Positions 9,545-17,637 of a stretch of 64,000 bases of DNA are shown one piece after another (the first letter of the stretch is position 1; every line of letters begins with the position of its first letter). The translations under genes were made by a program, and so were the position numbers. The stretch is from contig NZ_CANMWS010000014.1 in the NCBI RefSeq assembly GCF_947501665.1, positions 62,001 to 126,000 on the forward strand. The letters run 5' to 3'. The notes under the pieces are model-generated. The model was not told the origin of the DNA. It saw nothing but the letters and a program-made list of their open reading frames with translations, and did not search any database. The stretch comes from an uncultured Shewanella sp. (GTDB lineage: Bacteria; Pseudomonadota; Gammaproteobacteria; Enterobacterales; Shewanellaceae).

Positions 9545-10149
9545 AAAAATCAGATTAATAATATACATTGCCATGTTTTTGACTTTTAAATAATAAACTA
9601 AAGCCTATAAACCTAAAGGCCAATGATGATGCCAAAACTTATTAAACTAAAGTCGAAATAAAATATAATAATGCTAGAAAACCTTATATAAATACCTTAA
9701 ATAGTACACAACTAGTTATTTCACCTGGTACCTGAAAACATATAATACACTTTATGAATAAAATTATTTTAGGTGCAATAAAATGACAAGTTACAATACG
9801 AAATAAAAAACATAAACATTACCACCAATATCATATACGACTCAAAGCTACAGTCATTTATTCATCAATTTAATCCAAATTATTATACTAAAGCAGAATA
9901 ATTTAAAAGTCTGGTACGATGAGATTCTTTTTATTCATCCATAAATATGATAGCCATCCATTCTCACTCTTTTGTATCATAGATTTAATTCTTGAACAGT
10001 ATTCCATCATCCGCAGTCTATTTTCTAAATAATACCATATCGCATTTAAGTAAACCGCACTAAACCTAACGCTAAAAAAATAAAGCATAAAATAAAAATC
10101 ACCAACATCTACATTATTATTTGTAACGCTAAATACATAAGGAATTAAA
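9545..10149. other. 605-bp AT-rich gap before the chaperone-effector pair
   Basis: Very AT-rich compared with the neighbouring housekeeping genes, stops in every frame, no recognisable gene or mobile-element end. It presumably contains the promoter for the chaperone gene. The base composition fits horizontally acquired DNA. Confidence 0.4.
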
Positions 10150-10626
10150 ATGCCCCCTCCCTCAATAACACCTGAACTTAAGCAGCTAGCCAATGCAATA
10201 GAACGCGTCATTGACGGACACCAATCACTAGCAGAGCATAACGGTGTAACAGAAGATGAACTCAACAATATCTACCAGGATGCACTGACATATTATCAGC
10301 AACAAGATATGCCGTCAGCTCTGAGTGCCTTCACTTATTTGGTCATGAACAACTCATGGAGACGAGAATATATCTTTGGCTTTGCCTCTTGTCTGCACGC
10401 ATTAGAGCAATATGAAAATGCATTATCTTTCTATGGTTATGCCGCTTTAATGGATGCTTGTGATGCTGGTGTCACTTTTAGAATTGCTCAATGCTATTGC
10501 TCAATAGGAAAATCTTCAGAAGCAATCGAGGCCTTACAAACCAGTATCGAGCAAAGTTTCATCGAAAATGTTCAACCTGAAATAAGAACATTAGCCCAAA
10601 GCCTGCTCCAAGAAATAATTAACTGA
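10150..10626 (+). CDS. SscB/LcrH-family type III secretion chaperone
   Basis: 158-aa cytoplasmic TPR protein of the class II chaperone family (LcrH/SycD, SicA, SscB). The three TPR-like units span roughly residues 37-140. The segments SAFTYLVMNNSW, LSFYGYAALMDA and PEIRTLAQ line up with the corresponding parts of Salmonella SscB as I remember it (DFSWLVMAQPW, INFYGHALMLDA, SEIRQNAQ). AAGGAA precedes the ATG. The next gene, 28 bp downstream, encodes an SseF/SseG-like protein, the same order as sscB-sseF in SPI-2 and escB-eseG in Edwardsiella. Inference: it keeps that hydrophobic effector soluble before secretion. No secretion apparatus is encoded nearby. Confidence 0.83.
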   Translation: MPPPSITPELKQLANAIERVIDGHQSLAEHNGVTEDELNNIYQDALTYYQQQDMPSALSAFTYLVMNNSWRREYIFGFASCLHALEQYENALSFYGYAALMDACDAGVTFRIAQCYCSIGKSSEAIEALQTSIEQSFIENVQPEIRTLAQSLLQEIIN

Positions 10627-10654
10627 CTTTATATATAATTACATAAGGATACTT

Positions 10655-11608
10655 ATGCCTACAATTCATGCTCAATCATCACAAATGAATGTGAGATCAA
10701 GCTTAGCTCCACTTCAACAGATCCCAGCATATAAATTTGATATTAAACAGGTTCCCCTTGAATGTGAAGCCACCATTGAGTCATTAGATCTTACAGGGTC
10801 AAATAAGGCCTCCTTTCAACGCCCTAAAAACAAAACAATCGAAAGTTTAGATCTCGCAGTCAAGAGCGATAAAACATTTAAATCAACGACTCACATTGAA
10901 CGAGCACAGCAGCTTGAGCAAAAAGCGAAAGACAATGGTATTGAGCTTGCCAAAAAGGCATTCTTTAAAGCAATATTCAATGTTGCTTTGGCCGGATTAG
11001 GAGCTGGGCTAGCTATCGCTGCAACAGTATTAACTAATGGCGGGGGCATTCCTGTACTCGCTGCATCAGGCGTCGCTTTTGCACTTGTTGTCTCAGATGC
11101 AGGCTGCGCATATGCCGACTGGAGTAGTAAAGCAAGCGGAAATGATGGCCTTAAAATGGGCTCAGATGCCATAGCAAATACGATTCATTCCATGCTTGAT
11201 AATATGGGCTTAAACAGTAAAAATTCGGCCTATTGGGCCAATACTACATCCGTTATATCAAGAACTGTACTTACGCTTGGTACATTGTGGTGTAGCATCA
11301 CTTCTACGGCCAAAGTACCAGGCACAATCGGCAGCACTCTGTCGATGTTGAAACTAGGGAAAAGTATCACCAATAAGATTGGAGGAATGGGGCTGGATGT
11401 CGGCATTTCAACTCTAAAAAAACAAACGAATAAAATAAAGGATGACACACACAAGAATAATTTATTCCAGATTCACTTTAATATTGCCGAAACTCAACGT
11501 AGCCTTGATTTACTCCTTCAAGAAGGTCAAATAAGCCTTGAAGCGGCAAACATATTACGTGGCACGTTACGTGGCACGATGAATGTGGATCCACAAGCTA
11601 GCTCTTAA
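10655..11608 (+). CDS. SseF/SseG-like type III secreted membrane effector
   Basis: 317-aa protein with no signal peptide, a polar 100-residue N-terminus and hydrophobic helices at about 104-127, 129-149 and 196-217. The stretch TVLTNGGGIPVLAASGVA, SDAGCAYADW (147-156) and DGLKMGSDAIANTI (164-177) closely follows the conserved region of SseG/SseF (TVLSGGGAPLVALAGIG, ADVACLIY, LPMAHDSIGNAV). SseF and SseG insert in host membranes and tether the Salmonella vacuole near the Golgi; the role here is unknown. The motif TIESLDL occurs twice in the N-terminus (40-46 and 61-67). AAGGATACTT precedes the ATG, and a chaperone gene lies immediately upstream. A pore-forming translocator is a less likely alternative. 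Confidence 0.78.
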   Translation: MPTIHAQSSQMNVRSSLAPLQQIPAYKFDIKQVPLECEATIESLDLTGSNKASFQRPKNKTIESLDLAVKSDKTFKSTTHIERAQQLEQKAKDNGIELAKKAFFKAIFNVALAGLGAGLAIAATVLTNGGGIPVLAASGVAFALVVSDAGCAYADWSSKASGNDGLKMGSDAIANTIHSMLDNMGLNSKNSAYWANTTSVISRTVLTLGTLWCSITSTAKVPGTIGSTLSMLKLGKSITNKIGGMGLDVGISTLKKQTNKIKDDTHKNNLFQIHFNIAETQRSLDLLLQEGQISLEAANILRGTLRGTMNVDPQASS

Positions 11609-11888
11609 GAGTAAAGTCATTGAAATGGTGCTCTTAGTATTATCTTATTGAATTACATTAATCAATAACCCACACTAGCAGAGCATCATTGAACAGTGCC
11701 CCCAATAAAAGTAAACACTGAAGTGCAAATAAACCTATCGAGAGGTCAAGTTGGAACCAGAAACATATTTTGTAATAGTAAATATATTGTATATTTTTTA
11801 ATTTTAGACAAGCTTTATAAAGCGTTAACATCGCACAAAATAGTCAAACCGACTATATTCAGTTATTATCACCTTTGAGCATAACGCG

Positions 11889-13079
11889 ATGCCGCTCTTT
11901 CAATCCAAAGCCAATATTTATAATATTTTTGCTGGGTTTTGCCTATTTTTAATGGCACTAGGCATAAATCGTTTTTCCTATACACCCGTGATCCCTTTTT
12001 TAATTAATGAACATTGGCTGACCAGCTCCCAAGCTGGTTACATTGGAGGTGCAAATTTTTTAGGGTATTTTTTGGGAGCACTCTTCGCACCAAAGTTAAA
12101 CACCTTATTTCATACATCTCATGTCATGCTCAGCCTGCTGCTCATTTCTTTTCTCTCCGCTGTCTTATGCATTTTTGAACTGGGTTTTTGGTGGCTGACA
12201 CTGTGGCGTTTGCTATTAGGCTTTAGCGGGGGAGCCATTATGATTTTAGCCCCCAGTCTCATCCTTTCTCACTTACCCGATCACCATAAAGCACTCGTAA
12301 GCGGGATTATTTTTGCGGGTATTGGTATTGGCACGGCCTTAAGCAGTTTGATGATCCCTTGGTTTTACACTTGGAATAATGTAATTGGTATTTGGATTGG
12401 ATTAGCGCTGATCACACTGATCTTAGTCGTATTCACTTGGCTCAAATGTGCAAAAGCAACACCACAAAAAAGCACAATCCAAGCACAGCCAATTAAACTC
12501 AACGCACTTCAGAAGAAAACCTTCGTCATTGCACTGATTGGTTATGGTTTATATGGCGTAGGCCTCACCCCTAGCCTACTTTTTTTGTCTGATTTCGCCC
12601 ATCGCACTTTACACATGAGCCTACATACAAGCAGTACGCTCTTTGCCTTATTAGGCTTAGGCGCTGCCGTTGGTTCCATATTTGCTGGTATTTTACATCA
12701 TAAACTGGGTCATTATTGGGCTATTATGATCACAGCCCTCATTGGGATTATTAGCTTAATTTTAATTGCTTGGTTTCCTTCTCTCACCTTTGTCGCAATA
12801 AGTGCTTTTTTATCCGGTTTTTATTTAATTGCCTTAGTGACTTTAATGTCACTTTTTATTGGACACTTAGTCACTATGCAGCACCATGCTAAATATTGGT
12901 CTTATATGACATTGCTCTATGGCGGCTCACAGTTTGTTGCCAGTTATGCCTTCTCCTATGGACTTAACTTTAATCTTAGTTATATCAGTATGTTCAAAAT
13001 CGGCGCACTGGCTTTAACCTTATCATTGCTGTGTTATTTGTATCTTCCTAAGACTATAAACACACATCATAAACAATGA
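11889..13079 (+). CDS. YbfB/YjiJ-type MFS transporter
   Basis: 396-aa inner-membrane permease with twelve predicted helices. The N-terminal ALGINRFSYTPVIPFL and the GYIGGANFLGYFLGAL helix are characteristic of the YbfB/YjiJ MFS family, whose substrates are not established. The middle loop near residue 195 is lysine-rich (cytoplasmic). There is no clear partner gene; the preceding 280 bp contain only short spurious frames. The ribosome binding site is weak (GAGC). Confidence 0.8.
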   Translation: MPLFQSKANIYNIFAGFCLFLMALGINRFSYTPVIPFLINEHWLTSSQAGYIGGANFLGYFLGALFAPKLNTLFHTSHVMLSLLLISFLSAVLCIFELGFWWLTLWRLLLGFSGGAIMILAPSLILSHLPDHHKALVSGIIFAGIGIGTALSSLMIPWFYTWNNVIGIWIGLALITLILVVFTWLKCAKATPQKSTIQAQPIKLNALQKKTFVIALIGYGLYGVGLTPSLLFLSDFAHRTLHMSLHTSSTLFALLGLGAAVGSIFAGILHHKLGHYWAIMITALIGIISLILIAWFPSLTFVAISAFLSGFYLIALVTLMSLFIGHLVTMQHHAKYWSYMTLLYGGSQFVASYAFSYGLNFNLSYISMFKIGALALTLSLLCYLYLPKTINTHHKQ

Positions 13080-13456
13080 TCCCTTAAAGATTCAGCACCT
13101 AATGACGCTGATTTATCAATAAGCAATCATAGTTAAACCTGATAATAGTTAAACAAGATAATGGTTAAATAAAATAATTGTCAAAAAAGATAAATAGTCC
13201 AATATGCAAAGCGATACGTGATTAAAGAAAATAACCATAACTCGGGATGATGAGCATTAAATATGAATTACATTTATAATCATGGGGTTAATTTTATTTC
13301 TTGTTTTTTATTTATTTTACCTTTTTGCTCAATGCCGACATTTTTGTCGATATCAAGGCTGGGGTCGTATCGCATAGCCTGCTATTGATAGACAGCACAA
13401 TACAGATAGCGACCAAAATAGCAATATTAAACGGCGATGTTTATCCCAAGTTCAGG
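13080..13456. other. Gene-free region with degenerate 16-bp repeats
   Basis: 377 bp with no supported gene between a plus-strand transporter and a minus-strand small gene. It contains the short tandem repeat listed separately; otherwise nothing recognisable. Confidence 0.4.
13129..13192. repeat. Four degenerate 16-bp tandem repeats
   Basis: Units starting at 13129, 13145, 13161 and 13177 share the pattern ATxGTTAAAxxxxATA; the first two differ at two positions and the fourth is the most diverged. Function unknown, possibly replication slippage in AT-rich DNA. Confidence 0.55.
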
Positions 13457-13714
13457 TTAAATAAACCAATTAGGAAACATCAATGCTAAGGCCACAATAA
13501 TCACAAAATAAGCGACTGTGGCACCAAGTCCCGTTAAGAGCACATAAAGGTATTTTTTGGATTCAGGCCAATCTTTTTTAAAAATTCTAACGTTCAAGGT
13601 TAGCGCAACACAGCCACATAAACCACCCAGTCCCCCTCCAACAATAACCAATCCCATAGGCCAGAAACAGACAAGCTTTTCATACCATTTTAACCTTATC
13701 TGCTGCACTCTCAT
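13457..13714 (-). CDS. Small two-helix membrane protein, unknown function
   Basis: 85 aa. Two hydrophobic segments, about residues 18-43 and 59-83, with a basic connecting loop (RIFKKDWPESKKY), give a likely inner-membrane hairpin. AAGGAG sits six bases before the ATG at 13714, so this start is chosen over an in-frame ATG six codons upstream. I do not recognise the family. Its neighbours are a convergent MFS gene and a TetR gene upstream on the same strand. Confidence 0.62.
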   Translation of the reverse strand: MRVQQIRLKWYEKLVCFWPMGLVIVGGGLGGLCGCVALTLNVRIFKKDWPESKKYLYVLLTGLGATVAYFVIIVALALMFPNWFI

Positions 13715-14044
13715 CCCTTTCTCCTTATGCATAACTCATTCAGCTAAAGGAATAAAAGTACCACTCCCCCATACTTCAAGTGTATTAACTCTTGGTCTAA
13801 TGGCAATTTGATAACCAGAAATAAAATACAAGCCATTGATTTAAAGCTTTATTTTTATACACTCTATCTAAAACGATTTAGAAAGCGTCATAACAGCTAT
13901 TTTGAAACGAAATAAGCCAAAACCCCACAGCTGAACCTCGAACAACATCAGAAGAGTGCTTTAAACACTGTATACCGCCGCTCAATTTTAAAATCTATTT
14001 GAAGAGATAGTTGGCACCAAAAAAACATAGGCTCAGGAACTGAA
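13715..14044. other. 330-bp gap, nothing recognisable
   Basis: Separates a minus-strand TetR gene from the small membrane-protein gene. It should hold the latter's promoter. No gene, repeat or hairpin with a T tract was seen. Confidence 0.35.
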
Positions 14045-14665
14045 CTATCTTTCTTCTGCTCCTAACCCATTGTCCGTCCCCTTAAGGAACATGTTGACAA
14101 CTAAGGCTACGTGCCGTGATATCAAATCATCTTCAAGCGCAGCAGAATGAGTCATTAATGCCTTTAGTACAAATTCACCTTTAATCATTTCAATGAAAAT
14201 ATACGCAGCAGCTCTTGTATCATCAACCTTTAAATTACCACACATACACTGGTAATTAAGATAGCTTTCAACTCGTTTGGCAAGGACTTCTGGTCCTTTT
14301 GAAAAGGCACACTTGCCGATATTGCTATCCTCGTCAGAAAGTGCAATGAGCTGACGAAACATACCAATGACATCATACCTTGTCATCGTTCTCAAATAGG
14401 TTTCACCTAATACTGTTAGCCAAACTTTGGCCGGAGTCTCATCGGGTGGTAATGCTTCAAAGGCGGTCAAGACATCCCCAGCAATACTTTCTAACACAGC
14501 TCTAATGAGCCCCTCTCTTCCATCAAAGTACGTGTAGATATTTCGTCGCGATCCCCCGGTGACTTTAATGATCATATCAAGTGAGGTTGCTTTAAAGCCA
14601 TACTGAGTAAACAATTCACGCGCTGCTGCGATGATTTGCTTCTTTTTACTTGGCTGAATGTTCAT
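14045..14665 (-). CDS. TetR-family transcriptional regulator
   Basis: 206-aa one-component repressor. The N-terminal HTH reads KKKQIIAAARELFTQYGFKA then TSLDMIIKVTGGSRRNIYTY, the standard TetR recognition helix region; the C-terminal ligand-binding domain resembles the AcrR/AefR type. ATG at 14665 has GGAAA six bases upstream and is preferred over in-frame starts at 14677, 14710 and 14719. It is divergent from a secreted tandem-repeat protein, and a perfect inverted repeat lies between them, so it probably represses both itself and that gene. Confidence 0.85.
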   Translation of the reverse strand: MNIQPSKKKQIIAAARELFTQYGFKATSLDMIIKVTGGSRRNIYTYFDGREGLIRAVLESIAGDVLTAFEALPPDETPAKVWLTVLGETYLRTMTRYDVIGMFRQLIALSDEDSNIGKCAFSKGPEVLAKRVESYLNYQCMCGNLKVDDTRAAAYIFIEMIKGEFVLKALMTHSAALEDDLISRHVALVVNMFLKGTDNGLGAEER

Positions 14666-14731
14666 GGCGATTTCCATAATACAGATATATTTTTCTTGAA
14701 TGGTATTCATGAATATCATAACATCACCGAC

Positions 14732-14751
14732 ATGGTATTATAAAATACCAT
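14732..14751. promoter_or_regulatory. Probable TetR operator
   Basis: Perfect inverted repeat of ATGGTATT and AATACCAT with a 4-nt spacer, 67 bp upstream of the chosen TetR start and 118 bp upstream of the divergent gene. A further half site TGGTATT is at 14701-14707. Size and position are typical of TetR autoregulatory operators. Confidence 0.65.
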
Positions 14752-14869
14752 TGAAGGGATAATAACATAATATTGAATAATGCTAGCTAGTAAGGGTTGT
14801 AATGATGACCTAACGTCATACGCTCATTGCAACGCCTAGGTTCAGCACACCAGAAAGGAAAAATCTAAC

Positions 14870-15523
14870 ATGCTCAAATACATTAAGACCACAATCTCCT
14901 CAATCACCGTCAGCTGCCTTATCACCCTAGCGCTTCCAATCAGTACTTTTGCCAGCGAAGATAGTGATCAAGATTTGCAACGTTGGCTTGTTCAGGCCAC
15001 TATTCTTCCCGGCGCAGAAGAGGTACTGAAAGAGCGTCTTCATTTGGCAAATGCGGCAGATCAACAACGACTTGACGATGGGATCCAAGAAGACTTAGCA
15101 CTTGTCGCTGCCGATCGCTCAACAGCTTGGATTGTACTTCGTGCAGAATCTGAAGAGGCTCTTCAAGACATATTCGCGACCATGCCGCTAAATGATTATC
15201 AAACTTATGCATGGACCTTGATTAGAAACGCTCCTCCAATCAATGTTATCAATAATGATATTAATCAATACGAGAAACGCTGGCTTGTCCAAGCCACCCG
15301 ATCAGAACAGGGACTGCACACACAACTGCATCTACCTAGTCCAGCACACCAACAACTCATTGCCGATGGAATGATAGAGGAATTACCGTATATCGCTGCG
15401 GATCTATCAACGGCATGGATTGTACTTCGCGCGGAGTCCGAAGAGGTCCTTCAAGACATCCTCACAACAACAGACTACAAAACGTATTCATGGACGTTGA
15501 TCCTGAACGAAGACGAAAACTAG
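14870..15523 (+). CDS. Secreted protein with two tandem YCII/muconolactone-isomerase-like repeats
   Basis: 217 aa with a Sec signal peptide (residues 1-28, cleavage after TFA). The mature part is two copies of one domain, about residues 38-118 and 137-211; both begin RWLVQAT and share STAWIVLRAESEE and LQDI, ending YxxYxWTLI. The size and pattern resemble small ferredoxin-like domains of the YCII/muconolactone isomerase type, but catalytic residues cannot be assigned. Nucleotide similarity between the copies is also high, so the duplication looks recent. Likely periplasmic and controlled by the divergent TetR gene. Confidence 0.75.
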   Translation: MLKYIKTTISSITVSCLITLALPISTFASEDSDQDLQRWLVQATILPGAEEVLKERLHLANAADQQRLDDGIQEDLALVAADRSTAWIVLRAESEEALQDIFATMPLNDYQTYAWTLIRNAPPINVINNDINQYEKRWLVQATRSEQGLHTQLHLPSPAHQQLIADGMIEELPYIAADLSTAWIVLRAESEEVLQDILTTTDYKTYSWTLILNEDEN

Positions 15524-15542
15524 GCTAAGCCTGCTTCATATC

Positions 15543-15567
15543 TAAGAGACAAAGGGAAGGTCTCTTA
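15543..15567. terminator. Hairpin between convergent genes
   Basis: Perfect 8-bp stem TAAGAGAC/GTCTCTTA with a 9-nt loop between the secreted repeat protein and the WYL regulator. It overlaps the regulator's stop codon, and no long T tract follows, so termination is only likely. Confidence 0.45.
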
Positions 15568-16266
15568 AATATGACTCTTTTGCTGATGAATATAATCCTC
15601 CAGTGATTTATTGTCTGTGAGTTCAAACGTCTCATCAAGTACGGTGATCTGTAAAATACGATCGATACGAAAATGACGATAGGCCTCTCTCAGTTCACAC
15701 CAAGCGACTAAGGTCCATATGCTTTCCCCTGACATGTGGCCCCACAAAATTTGTCCTAAGGGTTGCAGGCACCGAAGCGTTAATTGCTTGTTCACATCAC
15801 AATAGCCAACTTCCACCTTTAAACACCTATCGATTGCATGTCGTAAGATTTTACGGGTATTGGCTGCAGGAGACGGCTTTGAAGTATTAGGCACTAAATA
15901 AGAAAAACGCTCTACTTGCTGCTTCAATTTGTCCGGCAACACGGACACCAATTTATTGGATGCACTTTGAGCCGCAATGGCCAGTTCATCATCTGACCAT
16001 GCTCGCACCATGCGCATACCCAACTCTAACGCCACTAATTCTTGATCGGTAAACATCAAAGGCGGTAAGTGAGAAGCTGTGCCAAGTAAATAGCCTACCC
16101 CCGCCTCTCCTTCAATGGGAACACCAATATGCATCAAAGCTTGTATATCACGATAAATAGTACGCTCACTGACCTCAAGCGCTTCAGCTAATTGCACCGC
16201 CGTGACCGCATAGCGTTTAGTGCGTAATAACGTCAATAATGCCAATAATCGTTCTGATTTCGTCAC
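15565..16266 (-). CDS. YafY-type HTH/WYL transcriptional regulator
   Basis: 233 aa. An N-terminal HTH of the DeoR-like type (residues 1-60, with QLAEALEVSERTIYRDIQAL) is followed by a WYL-type ligand-sensing domain containing WTLVAWCELREAYRHFRIDRI. GTG start at 16266 with GGAG seven bases upstream. The gene lies 35 bp after a small monooxygenase-like gene on the same strand, a pairing often seen where such regulators control small oxidoreductases. WYL regulators also occur next to phage-defence loci, and a NACHT/RelA-SpoT operon lies just upstream; a functional link is only a possibility. Confidence 0.84.
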   Translation of the reverse strand: MTKSERLLALLTLLRTKRYAVTAVQLAEALEVSERTIYRDIQALMHIGVPIEGEAGVGYLLGTASHLPPLMFTDQELVALELGMRMVRAWSDDELAIAAQSASNKLVSVLPDKLKQQVERFSYLVPNTSKPSPAANTRKILRHAIDRCLKVEVGYCDVNKQLTLRCLQPLGQILWGHMSGESIWTLVAWCELREAYRHFRIDRILQITVLDETFELTDNKSLEDYIHQQKSHI

Positions 16267-16301
16267 AGCTTAGCTCCACGGCCTTCTTGAAAATGTTATA
16301 G

Positions 16302-16622
16302 TTATTGATACTTTTCGGCTAATGCTGACATCTTGATTTCCTGATGCTCAATATTTATGGTTTTAGGGTCAATCAGTGCCATAAAGGCTTGGCAATCCGG
16401 GTGGGCCTTAAACTGCTCACAGGCTTGCTTGGCACTGTCCATACTGTCCCAATAAATGACATCTGTCCACGTTTGAGAGTCTAGATGATAACTTAACGAT
16501 CGATATTGAAAGCCCGCAAGGGTCGCAACAAAAGTTTGACTGCGTTGGGTCGCAGTCACGAGATCCGCTTCCGTCGTCCCGGGAAGTACAGTAAAACACA
16601 CGATTTCGATGACACTTTTCAT
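16302..16622 (-). CDS. Small antibiotic-biosynthesis-monooxygenase-like (ABM) protein
   Basis: 106 aa, no signal peptide. It begins MKSVIEIVCFTVLPG and contains FVATLAGFQYRSLSYH and WTDVIYWDSMDSAKQACEQF, the ferredoxin-like dimeric alpha+beta barrel pattern of ABM proteins. ATG at 16622 is preceded by AAGGAATG; the longer in-frame extension is not supported. Probably cotranscribed with the WYL regulator. Substrate unknown. Confidence 0.72.
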   Translation of the reverse strand: MKSVIEIVCFTVLPGTTEADLVTATQRSQTFVATLAGFQYRSLSYHLDSQTWTDVIYWDSMDSAKQACEQFKAHPDCQAFMALIDPKTINIEHQEIKMSALAEKYQ

Positions 16623-16746
16623 TTTTTCATTCCTTGTATTATTTATCATGTTTGCAATAAAAAAGTTGTTACAAACAGCATACAAAGAAAGACTGTCAGG
16701 ATGTGTCAGTAGGGTTTGAGGTAGTACAATTAAGCGAACGTATCGT

Positions 16747-17637
16747 TTAACATAACTTCTCATGCTCTAAGGTGTATTCTTCAACAAACTCTTCTGGTGT
16801 TAACCCTAAAATGCTTTTATCACGAACAAAAACAGTATTAGTAAAGAACACTATATTTTTTAAGGTTAATGGATAATCAAAACCTTTCTCATACAATTCT
16901 GTAATTAGGCTTTCTCTATCAACTCGGAAAAACTTCTTAGCTAACTCTGTGTTAGAGTCGAAAAGTAGATTAATATCTTCTCCAAGATCAAAGTCTTGAA
17001 TTCTTAACCTCAATTTTTGCCGAAGCATTGCTTCCCAATTTTGCTGTTTATAGTGTTTGTATGCTACATCTTCTAGAATACGAATCATCGTCCATTCGCT
17101 TGTTTCTAATGAAGCATAAACACCATTTAGTTTTCTTGATTCGATATGACTCGCACTCCAGTCATCTTGAAACTTATATCGTAAATCGTGCTCTACTTCA
17201 TGCCACCCTTCGGAGAGAACAGTTCTAATTTGAAGCTCAAATGTATTGTCTACACAATGTGCATTATCAAAGCCCAAATCATAGCACGAATCCTTAGGCA
17301 ACTCGTAAACAAGATTATAACGGACAGGCTTAAACGTATTGTCATCTAGGTCATCAATACTCGCATCTTTTTTCCGTTCACAGTAAATGGCTGTCATCGT
17401 CTTATGTACCAACTCAATATCATCAGGGAAATACATAACTACGCGCACACCGATAAAATCTTGAATTCTTGAACTACCTTCGAGATATTTAAACTTTGAT
17501 GATATTTTCTTGGATAATGAATGAGAATCTTTTACTCTAGAAAAAATACGATACATTATGCCCAGTTTGTTCAATGTATCAGTAATATTCCCAACAACTT
17601 CTCTCTCCATTAGGTTAGGAAGCATTGCCTTCATCAT
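16747..17637 (-). CDS. RelA/SpoT-domain nucleotidyl-pyrophosphotransferase, probable effector of the NACHT operon
   Basis: 296-aa single-domain protein lacking the hydrolase, TGS and ACT domains of long RelA/SpoT enzymes. Synthetase landmarks are present: SRVKDSHSLSKK (33-44, basic ATP-binding helix), QDFIGVRV (59-66, Asp60 for Mg2+ and Arg65), FELQIRT (133-139, catalytic-type Glu134) and GWHEVEHDLRYK (144-155). The guanine-stacking loop GYRSLH is replaced by KPVRYNLVYELP (103-114), so the acceptor may not be GDP/GTP; ppApp or tRNA-modifying small synthetases are known relatives. A C-terminal 130-residue helical region is unassigned. ATGA overlap with the upstream NACHT gene implies coupled translation. 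Probable phage-defence or toxin function. Confidence 0.8.
   Translation of the reverse strand: MMKAMLPNLMEREVVGNITDTLNKLGIMYRIFSRVKDSHSLSKKISSKFKYLEGSSRIQDFIGVRVVMYFPDDIELVHKTMTAIYCERKKDASIDDLDDNTFKPVRYNLVYELPKDSCYDLGFDNAHCVDNTFELQIRTVLSEGWHEVEHDLRYKFQDDWSASHIESRKLNGVYASLETSEWTMIRILEDVAYKHYKQQNWEAMLRQKLRLRIQDFDLGEDINLLFDSNTELAKKFFRVDRESLITELYEKGFDYPLTLKNIVFFTNTVFVRDKSILGLTPEEFVEEYTLEHEKLC

Noticed and set aside
9903..10268. 121-codon minus-strand frame overlapping the chaperone start
   Set aside because: It overlaps the well-supported SscB-like gene and has no family features.
10655..11608. SseF-like protein as a T3SS pore translocator (SipB/YopB type)
   Set aside because: Length and the SDAGCAYADW / DGLKMGSDAIANTI blocks match SseF/SseG better, and translocators usually come as a pair within an apparatus operon.
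11696..11878. 60-codon frame before the YbfB-like transporter
   Set aside because: No domain, no ribosome binding site, alternate start codon; likely leader DNA.
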